DNA of 64,000 bases from Tubiluchus corallicola (Eukaryota > Priapulida > Priapulimorpha > Priapulimorphida > Tubiluchidae), in NCBI GenBank assembly GCA_030141605.1, contig JAQGDQ010000206.1, positions 326,085 through 390,084 on the forward strand. The letters are read 5' to 3'. The position numbers were made by a program, and so were the translations under genes. This document shows positions 24,501 through 31,064 of this stretch, one piece after another; the first letter of the stretch is position 1; each line of letters starts with the position of its first letter. Under the pieces are notes generated by a model. That model was not told where the DNA came from and made no database searches. It worked only from the letters and a program-made list of their open reading frames with translations.

Positions 24501-25753
24501 TGTGTACTACTGATACGTATAAGCTGCATCACTGAAGTTTCTAAACCTCGTGAATGTAGATTACAGTCTTAACAGATACAAATTTTATACAAAGATTTCC
24601 CGTGGTGGAAGAATACTCGTGCGTAAATGTAACGTAGTTTCTTGTATTGTGGCCAAAAAGTCATTTCTTTTTTACTCTGGTATAGCTGGTAGCCACATTC
24701 CGCATAATGCACACCATTTTTTTTATTTTTGGCAAGAGATACTATATTAGTTGTTTTAATGTAACAGCGAAATTAGCTGAGACTTCAAAGCTGGGTGCTG
24801 CGCATATTGCTTCAGTATAAACCTGTTTCTGAAAATTTGAATTTTGCTTATAATTTATGTTACTGTGCACAGCTAGCAATTACCACTATAAACAAAAGTT
24901 TAGAGGAATTTTTAGAGCTTGAAAAGATCTGTGTGTGCGTGTAGCACATTTCCAAAAAAAATCTACAAATAGCTAAAAAAGTGAGCATTTTGCGTAGTCG
25001 TTAGAGAAATCCTTGTTTTTGTTGAAATATGAGAGAGAGTTCTCCTGAGACTTGTCATCATTAACAGAAAAAACCAACCTAATTGGTTGTGTCAAAGATT
25101 ATAATATTTATTCGGTAGCTTTCGCCCTATTGGGCATCATCATGTAAGTGCTGTTAACTTGAGGGCGGTTACACTTGTTAGACGCTCAAGTTACCAGGCA
25201 CTTTCTATTCAGCTGACGAGTCCTGCCAGGACAAAAGCTGCTGAATAAATATTATAATCAGTGAGACTATAAAGGGTTTTTCTCTGTGAAATCCATGTTT
25301 TTTAAGACGTAGCTTCCAAGCGTTAATACTGAATTCGAATTCGATTTCTGGTAGTGTATATTATATTCCACTGCTTGACGGAGATGATGCAAACGTAAGT
25401 CCGTGTTTCACCTGACTAGAGATGATTACGCTGTTGACTTTCTGATCCGACATTTTTCCTCGTGTTGCATACATACGCCGTTAAGACGGCGCTAATTTTT
25501 ACGACTTGTTTGTTACAGTGCGCACAGTGCCTTATATACCATGATGAAGGATCAGTTTGCAAACTACGTCGTGCAGAAGATGATCGACGTGGCCGAGCCG
25601 GCACAGCGCAAGATCCTTATGCATAAGATCCGTCCGCACGTTGCCACCCTGCGCAAGTACACCTATGGCAAACACATTCTGGCGAAACTGGAGAAGTTCT
25701 TCATGAAGACCGGCGCCGACTTGGGCCCGATTGGTCCGCCGAACGGACTGTAA
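416..25753 (+). CDS. PUM: Pumilio homologue (PUF-family RNA-binding translational repressor), 5'-partial, 14 coding exons
   Basis: Joined exons: 416-567, 1719-1980, 3704-3827, 6327-6608, 7118-7352, 9308-9501, 11341-11562, 13656-13791, 15620-15757, 17241-17508, 20000-20137, 20607-20854, 24320-24403, 25519-25753. They give 2718 nt, 905 codons plus TAA, with every splice phase consistent. The C-terminal third (from about residue 545, [20 protein letters not shown]) is a complete eight-repeat Pumilio homology domain. The N-terminal part is low-complexity, Q/M/G-rich, but keeps PUM1/2 signatures such as [20 protein letters not shown] and [12 protein letters not shown]. Family knowledge: cytoplasmic proteins that bind UGUANAUA in 3' UTRs and recruit deadenylation and repression factors. 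The upstream coding exons lie left of the window. The long TE-filled introns are ordinary for the locus. PUM1 versus PUM2 cannot be assigned, and invertebrates often have a single gene. Confidence 0.97.
690..1175. repeat. GAGTTACTGTC-type repeat, tandem ~117-bp units
   Basis: About four related segments contain GCGAGTTACTGTCTGGTGTG, CTCGACATTTCTCGTAGCC and TCAGCTCGCGCTTTCTGTCG blocks. The same family recurs at 45,165-45,600 and, inverted, at 54,325-54,612. It is in a Pumilio intron. Confidence 0.75.
1719..1980 (+). CDS. PUM: Pumilio exon b
   Basis: The acceptor is GTCTTCAG at 1718 and the donor is CAG|GTACGT at 1981. The first base completes a Gly codon, then 87 codons follow and the exon ends in phase 0. 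The product is S/E/H-rich, then M/P/N-rich ([18 protein letters not shown]), in the low-complexity N-terminal region. Confidence 0.88.
1981..3703. other. Pumilio intron b-c, no recognised feature
   Basis: 1.7 kb of AT-rich intron. I see no coding similarity, tandem array or clear terminal inverted repeat. Short open frames at 2521-2779 have no supporting motif. Confidence 0.5.
3704..3827 (+). CDS. PUM: Pumilio exon c, first polyglutamine tract
   Basis: The acceptor TTGCAG lies before 3704 and the donor is G|GTAAGC at 3828; the exon ends in phase 1. It encodes a Q/M-rich segment ending in 11 consecutive Gln from mixed CAG/CAA codons, then Leu. The acceptor is a tandem CAGCAG (NAGNAG), so a one-Gln splice variant starting at 3707 is possible. 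Confidence 0.85.
4380..4990. repeat. Interspersed repeat, copy 1 (Pumilio intron)
   Basis: Blocks such as GGTGGAAGAATGGGCGTTC and GCGCCCAAGTGTGAATTG recur, diverged and in the same order, at about 57,160-57,480. It is an old dispersed repeat of unknown class. The rest of the intron to 6326 has only a short (GT)n at about 5469-5489. Confidence 0.55.
6327..6608 (+). CDS. PUM: Pumilio exon d, second polyglutamine tract
   Basis: The acceptor is GTTTTAG at 6326 and the donor is CCTG|GTGTGT at 6609; phase 1 at both ends. It begins [25 protein letters not shown], the segment conserved with vertebrate PUM1 (HQYYG..PWG.Y.AS), followed by 14 Gln (CAG/CAA mixed), a second five-Gln run and a G/M/P-rich tail. 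Confidence 0.93.
7118..7352 (+). CDS. PUM: Pumilio exon e
   Basis: The acceptor is TTTCTAG at 7117 and the donor is AG|GTAAAG at 7353; in phase 1, out phase 2. It encodes [20 protein letters not shown] and [14 protein letters not shown], matching the AAYYDQ...AP.RL..PAP.II block of vertebrate PUM1, with Met replacing many aliphatic positions. Confidence 0.95.
7690..8045. repeat. 42-bp minisatellite, about 8 copies
   Basis: Unit like TTTAGTAACTAAAGTGTCAC followed by TTACGTGATTGACTAAGTTC; unit starts are 42 bp apart (for example 7751, 7793). The period is a multiple of three, so one strand stays open; this is not a gene. It is in the Pumilio intron after 7352. Confidence 0.9.
8580..9192. mobile_element. 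piggyBac-like MITE, family 1, copy 1
   Basis: Bounded by TTAACCCTTTCACTA at 8580 and TAGTGAAAGGGTTAA at 9192, a perfect inverted repeat flanked by the TTAA target typical of piggyBac. It is 613 bp with no coding capacity. Internal blocks (GGCGGCACTGTGCC, AGCCAATCAGCGTCT, GTGTGTG-rich stretch) are shared with the copies at 17,585 and 41,854. Confidence 0.85.
9308..9501 (+). CDS. PUM: Pumilio exon f, third polyglutamine tract
   Basis: The acceptor is TTTTCTAG at 9307 and the donor is TTGG|GTGCGT at 9502; in phase 2, out phase 1. It encodes a G/S-rich segment ([19 protein letters not shown]), 11 Gln, and a glycine stretch. It corresponds in position to the S/G-rich stretch upstream of RRDSL in PUM1. 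Confidence 0.85.
9595..10000. repeat. Dispersed repeat family A, copy 1
   Basis: Contains AACGCTGTATAAAACGCG, CTCCCGCGATGACAGTTAG, GTAAAGTTTGAAAAAATAAT and GAGTGGTGCACCCTGAAGG. Diverged copies occur at 42,783-43,000, 52,452-52,850 and 61,060-61,560. No ends or coding region are defined. Confidence 0.65.
10800..11100. repeat. Dispersed repeat family B, copy 1
   Basis: Contains GCCAAGCCCAAATCTTC and AGGAAGAGCCATCTACTGG. It is repeated at 52,855-53,180. In both loci it follows family A, suggesting one larger element. Confidence 0.6.
11341..11562 (+). CDS. PUM: Pumilio exon g
   Basis: The acceptor is TTATATCCAG at 11340 and the donor is CTGG|GTGAGT at 11563; phase 1 in and out. It encodes [21 protein letters not shown], then [20 protein letters not shown] and SSSNLSLG. 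This matches the RRDSL...YKR...SPGP...SSSNL.LG block of PUM1. Confidence 0.95.
11710..12220. mobile_element. pogo/Tc1-like MITE (CAGTAGTACCTCTG), copy 1
   Basis: Starts TACAGTAGTACCTCTGTTTTC, and has internal GGTTGAGAACCGAATCATTT and CCGATTTGTACGAGTACGG. It ends near ATGACTGTA. TA-flanked and non-coding. The first 370 bp recur at 53,916. Confidence 0.65.
12221..13655. other. Pumilio intron, mostly unassigned
   Basis: No gene is seen. A short block near 13,175-13,215 (GGGCCCCACTAACAATTTTG) is repeated in reverse at about 46,935-46,975, marking an old dispersed repeat. Confidence 0.45.
13656..13791 (+). CDS. PUM: Pumilio exon h
   Basis: The acceptor is TTTTTCAG at 13655 and the donor is AG|GTACGA at 13792; in phase 1, out phase 2. 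It encodes [20 protein letters not shown], a near-invariant PUM1/2 motif, then an S/N-rich linker. Confidence 0.95.
13925..14205. mobile_element. Short inverted-repeat element with tRNA-like centre
   Basis: Outer arms TAGCTGTAGGAACT (13925-13938) and AGTTCCTACAGCTA (14192-14205) are perfect inverted repeats. A second inner pair (AGTTCTTGTTTTTAGTGTTACC and GGTAATACTAAGAACTAGAACT) flanks the tRNA-like hairpin. It is 281 bp and non-coding, in a Pumilio intron. Confidence 0.65.
14099..14129 (-). other. tRNA 3'-half-like hairpin (T-arm plus acceptor-like end)
   Basis: On the minus strand, GGTCCCTGGTTCAATCCCGG then GTTTTGGGACC. It has a GGTTCAATCC B-box-like T-loop and an acceptor-like 3' end. No D-arm or anticodon arm is recognisable upstream, so it is not an intact tRNA gene. 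Confidence 0.5.
14691..15288. mobile_element. Degenerate TIR element related to 41,313
   Basis: Left end TTACCGCATATACTTATGTA; right end CCCCGTATATACGGTGAA; internal GTCGACTTATACTTACGAC and CGACTTGTACATAAGG. It resembles the much cleaner element at 41,313-41,803. Confidence 0.5.
15541..15573. repeat. (ATT)n microsatellite
   Basis: About ten TTA/ATT units, 47 bp before a Pumilio exon. Confidence 0.85.
15620..15757 (+). CDS. PUM: Pumilio exon i, start of PUM-HD and repeat 1
   Basis: The acceptor is TTTGTTTAG at 15619 and the donor is CCAG|GTAAAG at 15758; phase 2 in and out. It encodes [20 protein letters not shown] and the first PUF repeat up to DQHGSR. The recognition helix SRxxQ of repeat 1 is split by the intron and completed in the next exon (FIQ). 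Confidence 0.97.
16521..17021. mobile_element. hAT-like MITE, copy 1
   Basis: Left end CAAGGGTGTGCAAATTGCGG; right end ATTTGCACACCCCTG; inverted repeats of the CAGGGGTGNNCA type seen in hAT elements. The interior matches 20,958-21,440. Flanks ATGTAAAC/ATTTAAAT match at 6 of 8 positions, consistent with a decayed duplication. Confidence 0.8.
17241..17508 (+). CDS. PUM: Pumilio exon j, PUF repeats 2-3
   Basis: The acceptor is TTTACTGCAG at 17240 and the donor is CGG|GTGAGT at 17509; in phase 2, out phase 0. It completes repeat 1 ([12 protein letters not shown]) and carries repeat 2 ([13 protein letters not shown]) and repeat 3 ([11 protein letters not shown]). The base-contacting triads N-Y-Q and C-R-Q are intact. 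Confidence 0.98.
17585..18206. mobile_element. piggyBac-like MITE, family 1, copy 2
   Basis: TTAACCCTTTCACTATG at the left and TTGTGAAAGGGTTAA at the right. The interior is in reverse orientation relative to the copy at 8580. It is in a Pumilio intron, with a (CA)-rich block near 17,760. Confidence 0.85.
18695..19157. mobile_element. piggyBac-like MITE, family 2, copy 1
   Basis: Left end TTAACCCTTTCAGTCCCAAA; right end CGGGTATGAAAGGGTTAA. TTAA-flanked and 463 bp, with no coding region. Its interior matches 57,701-58,141 (for example GTACAAAGTCGTCTCTAAAG). Confidence 0.83.
19251..19761. mobile_element. pogo/Tigger-like MITE
   Basis: TACAGTGGCCGCCGCTTATT at left; AATAAGCGGCGGCCACTGTA at right; a long near-perfect inverted repeat with TA at both ends. 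Internal TTAATATGGACAGCCG repeats. It is 511 bp with no transposase, in a Pumilio intron. Confidence 0.88.
20000..20137 (+). CDS. PUM: Pumilio exon k, PUF repeat 4
   Basis: The acceptor is TTTTTTTAG at 19999 and the donor is CAG|GTATGT at 20138. The exon is 46 codons in phase 0. It encodes [20 protein letters not shown] followed by [11 protein letters not shown], repeat 4 with the N-H-Q triad. Confidence 0.98.
20206..20440. repeat. ~23-bp minisatellite, about 10 imperfect copies
   Basis: Unit like TTATTGAAAGCCTTGTTGCAACA with indels. It starts about 70 bp after a Pumilio exon donor. Confidence 0.85.
20607..20854 (+). CDS. PUM: Pumilio exon l, PUF repeats 5-6
   Basis: The acceptor is ATTGCTAG at 20606 and the donor is CCAG|GTGCGT at 20855; in phase 0, out phase 2. 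It encodes repeat 5 ([13 protein letters not shown]) and repeat 6 ([13 protein letters not shown]), ending inside repeat 7 at QHKFA(S). Confidence 0.98.
20958..21440. mobile_element. hAT-like MITE, copy 2, with intact 8-bp target duplication
   Basis: CAGGGGTGCGCAGATTGCGG at left and ATTTGCACACCCCTG at right, flanked by GTTTAGGC at 20950-20957 and again at 21441-21448. The perfect 8-bp duplication supports hAT transposition. It is 483 bp and non-coding, in a Pumilio intron. Confidence 0.92.
21538..22738. mobile_element. pogo/Tc1-like element, copy 1 with nested insertion
   Basis: TACAGTAGGTGCTGTTTATT at left; GCAGCACCTACTGTA at right; TA-flanked. The segment 21,978-22,620 also exists alone at 36,590-37,200, so it is a separate repeat inserted inside. 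Relative copy: 39,009-39,966. Confidence 0.75.
23520..24275. repeat. 60-bp minisatellite, about 12-13 copies
   Basis: Unit: ACTGACTCAGCTTCAACCGA then GCTAGCTGATTTACTGTGTG then AGTCAGCTGATGTAGTAGTA. It ends 44 bp before a Pumilio exon. The period is a multiple of three, which keeps two minus-strand frames open; not coding. Confidence 0.93.
24320..24403 (+). CDS. PUM: Pumilio exon m, PUF repeat 7
   Basis: The acceptor is TCGTTTCAG at 24319 and the donor is GG|GTAAAT at 24404; phase 2 in and out. It encodes [20 protein letters not shown] and DEVCNGQDG, the atypical repeat 7 with the S-N-E triad that reads the first U of UGUA. Confidence 0.97.
25097..25259. other. Inverted repeat with degenerate hammerhead-ribozyme-like arms
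   Basis: Arms 25097-25120 and 25236-25259 pair over 24 positions (GATTATAATATTTATTCGG... with ...CTGAATAAATATTATAATC). Next to the right arm, CTGACGA (25213-25219), a GTCC/GGAC stem and AAAA follow hammerhead order, with G12 replaced by A. The left arm read on the minus strand gives TGATGATGCCC-AATA-GGGCGAAAGC. Similar modules end Penelope-like retroelements. It lies in the last Pumilio intron. Confidence 0.45.
25519..25753 (+). CDS. PUM: Pumilio exon n, PUF repeat 8 and C-terminus
   Basis: The acceptor is TTTGTTACAG at 25518 and the stop is TAA at 25751-25753. It encodes [20 protein letters not shown] (repeat 8, N-Y-Q) and the C-terminal cap, ending [15 protein letters not shown]. This is the usual metazoan PUM terminus, so the protein is complete at its C-terminus. 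Confidence 0.98.
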
Positions 25754-26156
25754 CGTCACCGAGCGTCGTCGTTTGTATCCCGTACGAGTAGTTGGGGTTA
25801 GAGTGGTGACGGTAGCGCAGTATTCGTATCCGTTTTTTTGTCATTTCGCTGCTGTTTTTTGTCTGTTTTTAAAAGTGAGCTCACACCGTAAATCTTCACG
25901 TTCTATTCGTTTGCCTGTGTACACAAGAAAGTGCTCTGGTTTTGCTTGCCGGTGGATACTTGCACAGTTAATCACCGACTTGAGAAAATTCGCCTACATA
26001 TTTAAGGCTAATTCGTTGGCGGATTTACGTGGAATCGTTCAATTTAATTTATTCTTTTGTCATCATTTGCAAAAGTACATCACGTGGATGTACAATTTTC
26101 ATGATGTTTCATTGAAGTATAATTGTGGAGGTCGAAAAACGTAAGTTGTCCTCATC

Positions 26157-26256
26157 ACATTACTCTTAATGGCTTCACATTACTCTTAATGGCTTCACAT
26201 TACTCTTAATGGCTTCACATTACTCTTAATGGCTTCACATTACTCTTAATGGCTTC
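26157..26256. repeat. 20-bp tandem repeat, five copies
   Basis: CATTACTCTTAATGGCTTCA repeated five times almost without change, about 400 nt after the Pumilio stop, so likely transcribed in its 3' UTR. Confidence 0.95.
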
Positions 26257-26872
26257 GCCCAAGAATTTGACCGTTTCATGCATTACAATTTGCCTTTGAG
26301 TTATCTGCACCGCAGAGTATAAACGAATTGCTATTGGTATCGTATGAAAAGAAATTTGCCAGGCAGTTACTATTGTCTCTTGAACGTCGTCCTTGCTTTG
26401 TTGATTTATTCATCTATTCTGAGTTATTCGCTTATTTTGCAAACATTGTTAGACGATTCTTATCACATATCACTGCAAACTATCTTTACATCAGCTGTGT
26501 CTCGCAATCTTAAGAAATAATTGCTCTGCTGTCAAAGTCGAGCGCCACCCAAAAGATGCTAAGCTCACGAGAGCAGTTCGAGCGGCCGCTACAGGTGGCA
26601 GTAGTAGTCGTTCGAGCTCAACTCGACTTATTTGCCGTGGTATGCATTGGCGTATTTGTAGATTTATTCTAATTATTAGTGTAAAATTATTTATACTAAT
26701 TGTAAGTTACCGTGTACATGTGTAAATTGCTCTTAAATGAATAATCGCCTGTGCTTAAGGCTGAAACTTACCGACACGACTTGACGGCAATTGCTTACAA
26801 CTTAATTGGTATTTCGTTCGTTCGTTAAATGTTTGCTGTTCATGAAGTCAGTCAATTGCGGTAGCTGTGATG

Positions 26873-27210
26873 CGGGGCCGGATTATGACCTTTTGGGCCC
26901 CTAAGCTAATAAAATTACGGGGCCGTCGTCTCACTCGCCCGCACCAATCTTCAATATTTTTCCATTTATATTTTATCAACATAGCTCGAAGTAAACTTAT
27001 TGTAAATAATTTAAATAAACTAGAATAGCTGTCTTTTGTTGTCAATGAAAACATTCTTTGAGAAACAACTGCAAACCAAATTAGCTCACATTTCGACACA
27101 ACTGAAGCGAAAAAACATTTTTTACCAAATGTTTCCTACTCTTGAGCTCGCCCAAGCTTGAGAGCTCCTAGGCTGTAGCCTATGCTAACCTATAGTATAA
27201 TCCGGCCCTG
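26873..27210. mobile_element. hAT-like MITE in the Pumilio 3' UTR
   Basis: CGGGGCCGGATTATGACC at left; ATAATCCGGCCCTG at right. Flanks CTGTGATG and CTTTGATG agree at 7 of 8, a plausible 8-bp duplication. 338 bp, non-coding. Confidence 0.75.
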
Positions 27211-27486
27211 CTTTGATGCTAATATACGGATCGTTTACCGGTCATTTGTCTCGGTGGACAAATTGCCCGCTTTCTGAACTTTCAAAATCAGCACGAGTGC
27301 TTTTGTTCAGCAACTACCGCAGGTCGTGGTTTGGTCTGTAAATTTATGTAACACTACAGCCTGTTTGTATAATAATTCTCCTGTTTTCTTATCTGTGCCG
27401 TGTCGTGACACGCGCCTGTATGTAAGTGGCTATTGTAATAAATCTATCCTGCCTGTAATATACGCTCTGGCCGCGGTTTGTACAAA

Positions 27487-27494
27487 TGTAGATA
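27487..27494 (+). promoter_or_regulatory. Pumilio response element TGTAGATA in PUM 3' UTR
   Basis: Exact match to UGUANAUA, the motif bound by a PUM-HD whose repeat triads are unchanged, as here. It lies upstream of two of the three candidate poly(A) signals. Confidence 0.5.
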
Positions 27495-27615
27495 TAAAAC
27501 GAATCTATCTTAGACCGGGCGCAAACTCGTTTGTAATTATGTTAATGAGGTCAGTCAGATTTCGCCGTAGCGCGTCCGAGCACGCCGCTTTGGCCTTTCG
27601 GTTTTTTTTGTAAAG

Positions 27616-27623
27616 TGTAAATA
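27616..27623 (+). promoter_or_regulatory. Pumilio response element TGTAAATA in PUM 3' UTR
   Basis: Exact match to UGUANAUA, with A at the variable position, the best-bound class in vertebrate PUM targets. It is 122 nt downstream of the previous motif. Confidence 0.5.
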
Positions 27624-28585
27624 CTTTTCTGGAGAGTATAAAACTAACTATATCTTTATTTTTGCAACTAGCCCTTGTATAAAAACTCCTTCTTTCGGTG
27701 CTGTATACCAGCCTAGCTGTCATCGTGTACTTTTTTCACAGACTAAGACATTAACATGTAACATGCACCCTTGTAACTTGTACAGTCTGATTTTTGAGTG
27801 ACACCTGGCACTCCCTGGTGCTAGTTTGCTGAAACTAACGCAGAGTTTTACCACTAACATCCGCAAAACTAATGCGTATTCGAACTTTTGAATCTTACAA
27901 TTTTTGAAAGGTATTCTATTGAGTGGAGTCGTGCTGGGTTTTTAACGCATAAAATCTATTTGTCCATCATCTGAGCTCATAATCATAAACACTTGTTTTT
28001 CTCATTTCTAATATAATAAAACACTTAAGTTTAAATAATTAAATGTTGGCATTTAATAATATATATCATGCAATAGTCGATGCTGTGACGTATTTTATAA
28101 TCATATTTTGTCGCTTTGTGTAAAACCGTTAATTTTCATGCTTTAGCAGACGAGGCAATATGGGTAATCATATCCTTTGGATGTTGCATGTGCCGTTGAT
28201 GGTGTCCAGTTGTAGTAGTTTTTCTTTTCGCTTAATTATATATATGTATAAGTAGATCTATGTATATGTAATCTATATATATTATAAACTAGTACATACT
28301 ACGTAATACAACGATTCGCTTGCTGGCTGCGGTTGTTCTTAAGTTTATTTTGTCGTGCGTTTGCTATACAGACAAGTATGTGTGTGTAATGTAGTCGAGT
28401 CATAATGTCATAGTCATTTAATGATATGAATTGTAAACAAATATATTTAGCATGCAATTTATAAAGGAAGTTTGTATAATTGTAGATTGAGACCGCTTTG
28501 GGTGTTTTTGTACACATTTGTAAATGTAAAATTTAATGATTTATTAAGTGATTAAACGGTATGCATTAACGTTGTGTGGTGGTAA

Positions 28586-28593
28586 TGTATATA
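28586..28593 (+). promoter_or_regulatory. Pumilio response element TGTATATA in PUM 3' UTR
   Basis: Exact match to UGUANAUA, with U at the variable position, in an AU-rich stretch before the distal poly(A) signal. It is in the mRNA only if the distal end is used. Confidence 0.45.
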
Positions 28594-29335
28594 TTATTAA
28601 TAATTAATAACGCGTAGAGAGTGAGCTAGCCAAAATGAAATGTTCGTTGACCGTGGTTCGGGTGCAGCCTGACCGGCCTTTTTTTGATTATTCGATTAAA
28701 TTGTGTAATAAGTATCATTTAGACTTTTTAGCTAGTTGTAATATTTTCTTGTGAATCCTTGCTAGAGTCGAATTCGAATGAAATTGAAAAACGGTTAAAG
28801 AATTAAAATTCCGGTGGCAAATTTACATAAAGAAGTCACATCTGGTGTGTATGATTTAGCTAAAACGTTTTTGAAAATACCAAGATGTTTAACATGCTTT
28901 CATATCTATCGACATTCGTACGGATGACAAAACTATTTCATTTTTTTCAATGTTTGTTTTTAAATAACTGCAAGGCTTGTGTGAAATTTATATGCAATGT
29001 TTGGAGAAAGCTAAAATTGTATTGTCGTCTTCTGTGCATTCGTTATCACGAATTTTTAGCATTCTGTTGTTTCCATGTACAATCACTGTACGTACACGTA
29101 CGGCTGTGCGGTGAGTTTTGTAAGCTAGCTTCACCTGTCTGATAATAGCAACCAATTCTGATTGGTTATAGTGCAGAAATAGTCATTTTCTGATTGGTTA
29201 TTGTGTAGAGATCGTCTGATTGGTTAAATTGCCATCCTGTAGATTTTGTTTTTACTGTAAATTGTGTACAGCGTACTCTCTCAGTCTGAAGAATTGTACA
29301 TGACTGTGTAACTACGATTATGCTTGAATACAGCC

Positions 29336-29341
29336 AATAAA
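29336..29341 (+). terminator. Candidate distal poly(A) signal (AATAAA)
   Basis: AATAAA lies about 3.6 kb after the Pumilio stop and about 100 bp before an intergenic transposon. It is the last canonical hexamer in the Pumilio direction before that element. Confidence 0.4.
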
Positions 29342-29436
29342 AATTTCCCATTTGGATTGAATGCTCGCAGTTGATTTGATTTCGTTTCTCATTGTTGAAT
29401 TATACACACATTATAAGCCATAAAACTTTTCTATAT

Positions 29437-29939
29437 TACAGTCAACCTCGGATGTAAGGGACACCTCCGGACCCGGCAAAAATCGTATCCGATGTCCCTT
29501 ATAGCCGAAGTTGAGTCAGACCGAGGGTGCATCTAGATCAGCGAGCTCTATATACCTCATCTGGTAGCCTAATGCCAAATGAACCGTTTGTCGCAATGTA
29601 TGTAATATACCGATTTAATGCAAGCATCATTGCAGCCACAAGACCGGACCATACTCCAAAGTAACACAGTCGGGCCCGTGTGGGGTCTCTCGGCATTTTT
29701 AGGATGTAAAAAATATTTGATCATAAGATTCCTTATATGTGAGGTAATTTACCTGGGTTTCTATTACATGGGACTTGAAGATATCGTCCCTTAAAACAGA
29801 AATTCCCTTATATCCGAGTACCTCATATACGAAGATTTTTACATGGGGAAAAACGTTACGAAAAGTCGGGACCGGTGTTGGTGGTCCCTTATAAGTGAGT
29901 GTCCCTTACATCTGAGTACCTTATACCCGAGGTTGACTA
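29437..29939. mobile_element. pogo-like MITE between Pumilio and BRD8
   Basis: TACAGTCAACCTCGGATG at left; ATACCCGAGGTTGACTA at right, with internal repeats of CCCTTATA.CCGA. TA-flanked, about 500 bp, non-coding. Confidence 0.8.
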
Positions 29940-31064
29940 TTTTATTGTTGATGTTATCACGACTGTTTTAATGTTTGGGATTTGCATCAACTATTTTATA
30001 CAGACAATTATTCAGTTTAGCTAATCTAAATTTGCTTCACCTAATTTGATACAACAGTAACATTGCTGTATTGCGGATAACATATCTGATGCAGAGTGAT
30101 TTATTGGAATTAGTCTGAATGCTTTGTGGGAGGTAACCATTGTGCCGTATGCTTCGCGTGAACAGTTCATCACTCGGCGTGAATGGTTTCAGTCGTCAGG
30201 CTAGGTTCCAGTAATACCACAAGCACTGCACTTAAATGGTCATACAAAAAAGATAACATAGCAACAGCCTAGAGTACTATTGGCTAAATTAACTTAAAAA
30301 TCGATAACAAAAAAACTATTTTCACTAATTCAGATGACAATGATTACTTTATTAATATCTGTGTGGAAATTCACTTGGACAATAACAATGCATTTTGTTT
30401 TTTTTTGTTAATCTTGTATCATTGTAATCTTGTCGCCAGTACACTGTAATTATGTGGCACAAAATTTTAGCACAATAGCAACAGAAAAAATTTAGAAACA
30501 ATGAGATATCCTGAAGTTTTAGCCAACATGCTTATTTTGGTCTCTAATAAAAACCCCTATTCAAGTTTCACTCAGATGACCATTTCATTACAATTACAAA
30601 CGATTGTCCATTTATCATTCACATTAATAACTGACTTGCCTAAATATGTAATTCCTGGCCATGGTACCATTGCAATCAATATTACATCATAACAGATGCA
30701 TACCCCTGCTGCTGCGAATTTCTATAGTATGTACAAGCTAAAAATAGCAAAAAATGTCAGTAGCAAATCCTTCCTTAATACCCCTCATTGTCATGCAATA
30801 TTCATTCACTGTTTTGCAGCCTTTAGTCAGGCAAGATAGGCATAATTCCTTACAAATTACAGTAATCTCCGCATAATTTGGATGGCTAGGAAACAATGAA
30901 ATCGTCCGAGTTGCGCAACAAAGCCGAGTTCGGCAAAGATGCGTGTTCGTGTATTCATTTTCTCGATGGATGCACAGCGTGCTTGCATGTAGCTAGCTTG
31001 GTTCATGGCCAAATGTTACCTAGTTTAGTTTAAAATTATTAATTGTTGACTGATTCCGTTTGTT
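29940..31064. other. Intergenic, Pumilio-BRD8
   Basis: No gene is recognised. A CAGTAATCTCCGCATAAT stretch at about 30,860 resembles one end of a pogo-type element, but no partner end was found. Confidence 0.4.

Larger units (their letters stand above)
25754..29345 (+). other. PUM: Probable Pumilio 3' UTR
   Basis: About 3.6 kb of AU-rich sequence follows the stop. There are AATAAA hexamers at 27437-27442, 28015-28020 and 29336-29341; the last is the most distal before a pogo-like element begins at 29437. The stretch contains three UGUANAUA motifs, a five-copy 20-bp tandem repeat and a 338-bp hAT-like element. A long 3' UTR is normal for PUM genes, but which poly(A) site is used cannot be told from sequence. 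Confidence 0.55.

Noticed and set aside
26157-26256. Regulatory element array in the 3' UTR
   Set aside because: The 20-bp repeats contain no motif I recognise; treated simply as a tandem repeat.
30857-31020. Complete pogo-like element starting CAGTAATCTCCGC
   Set aside because: No complementary right end found within 2 kb.
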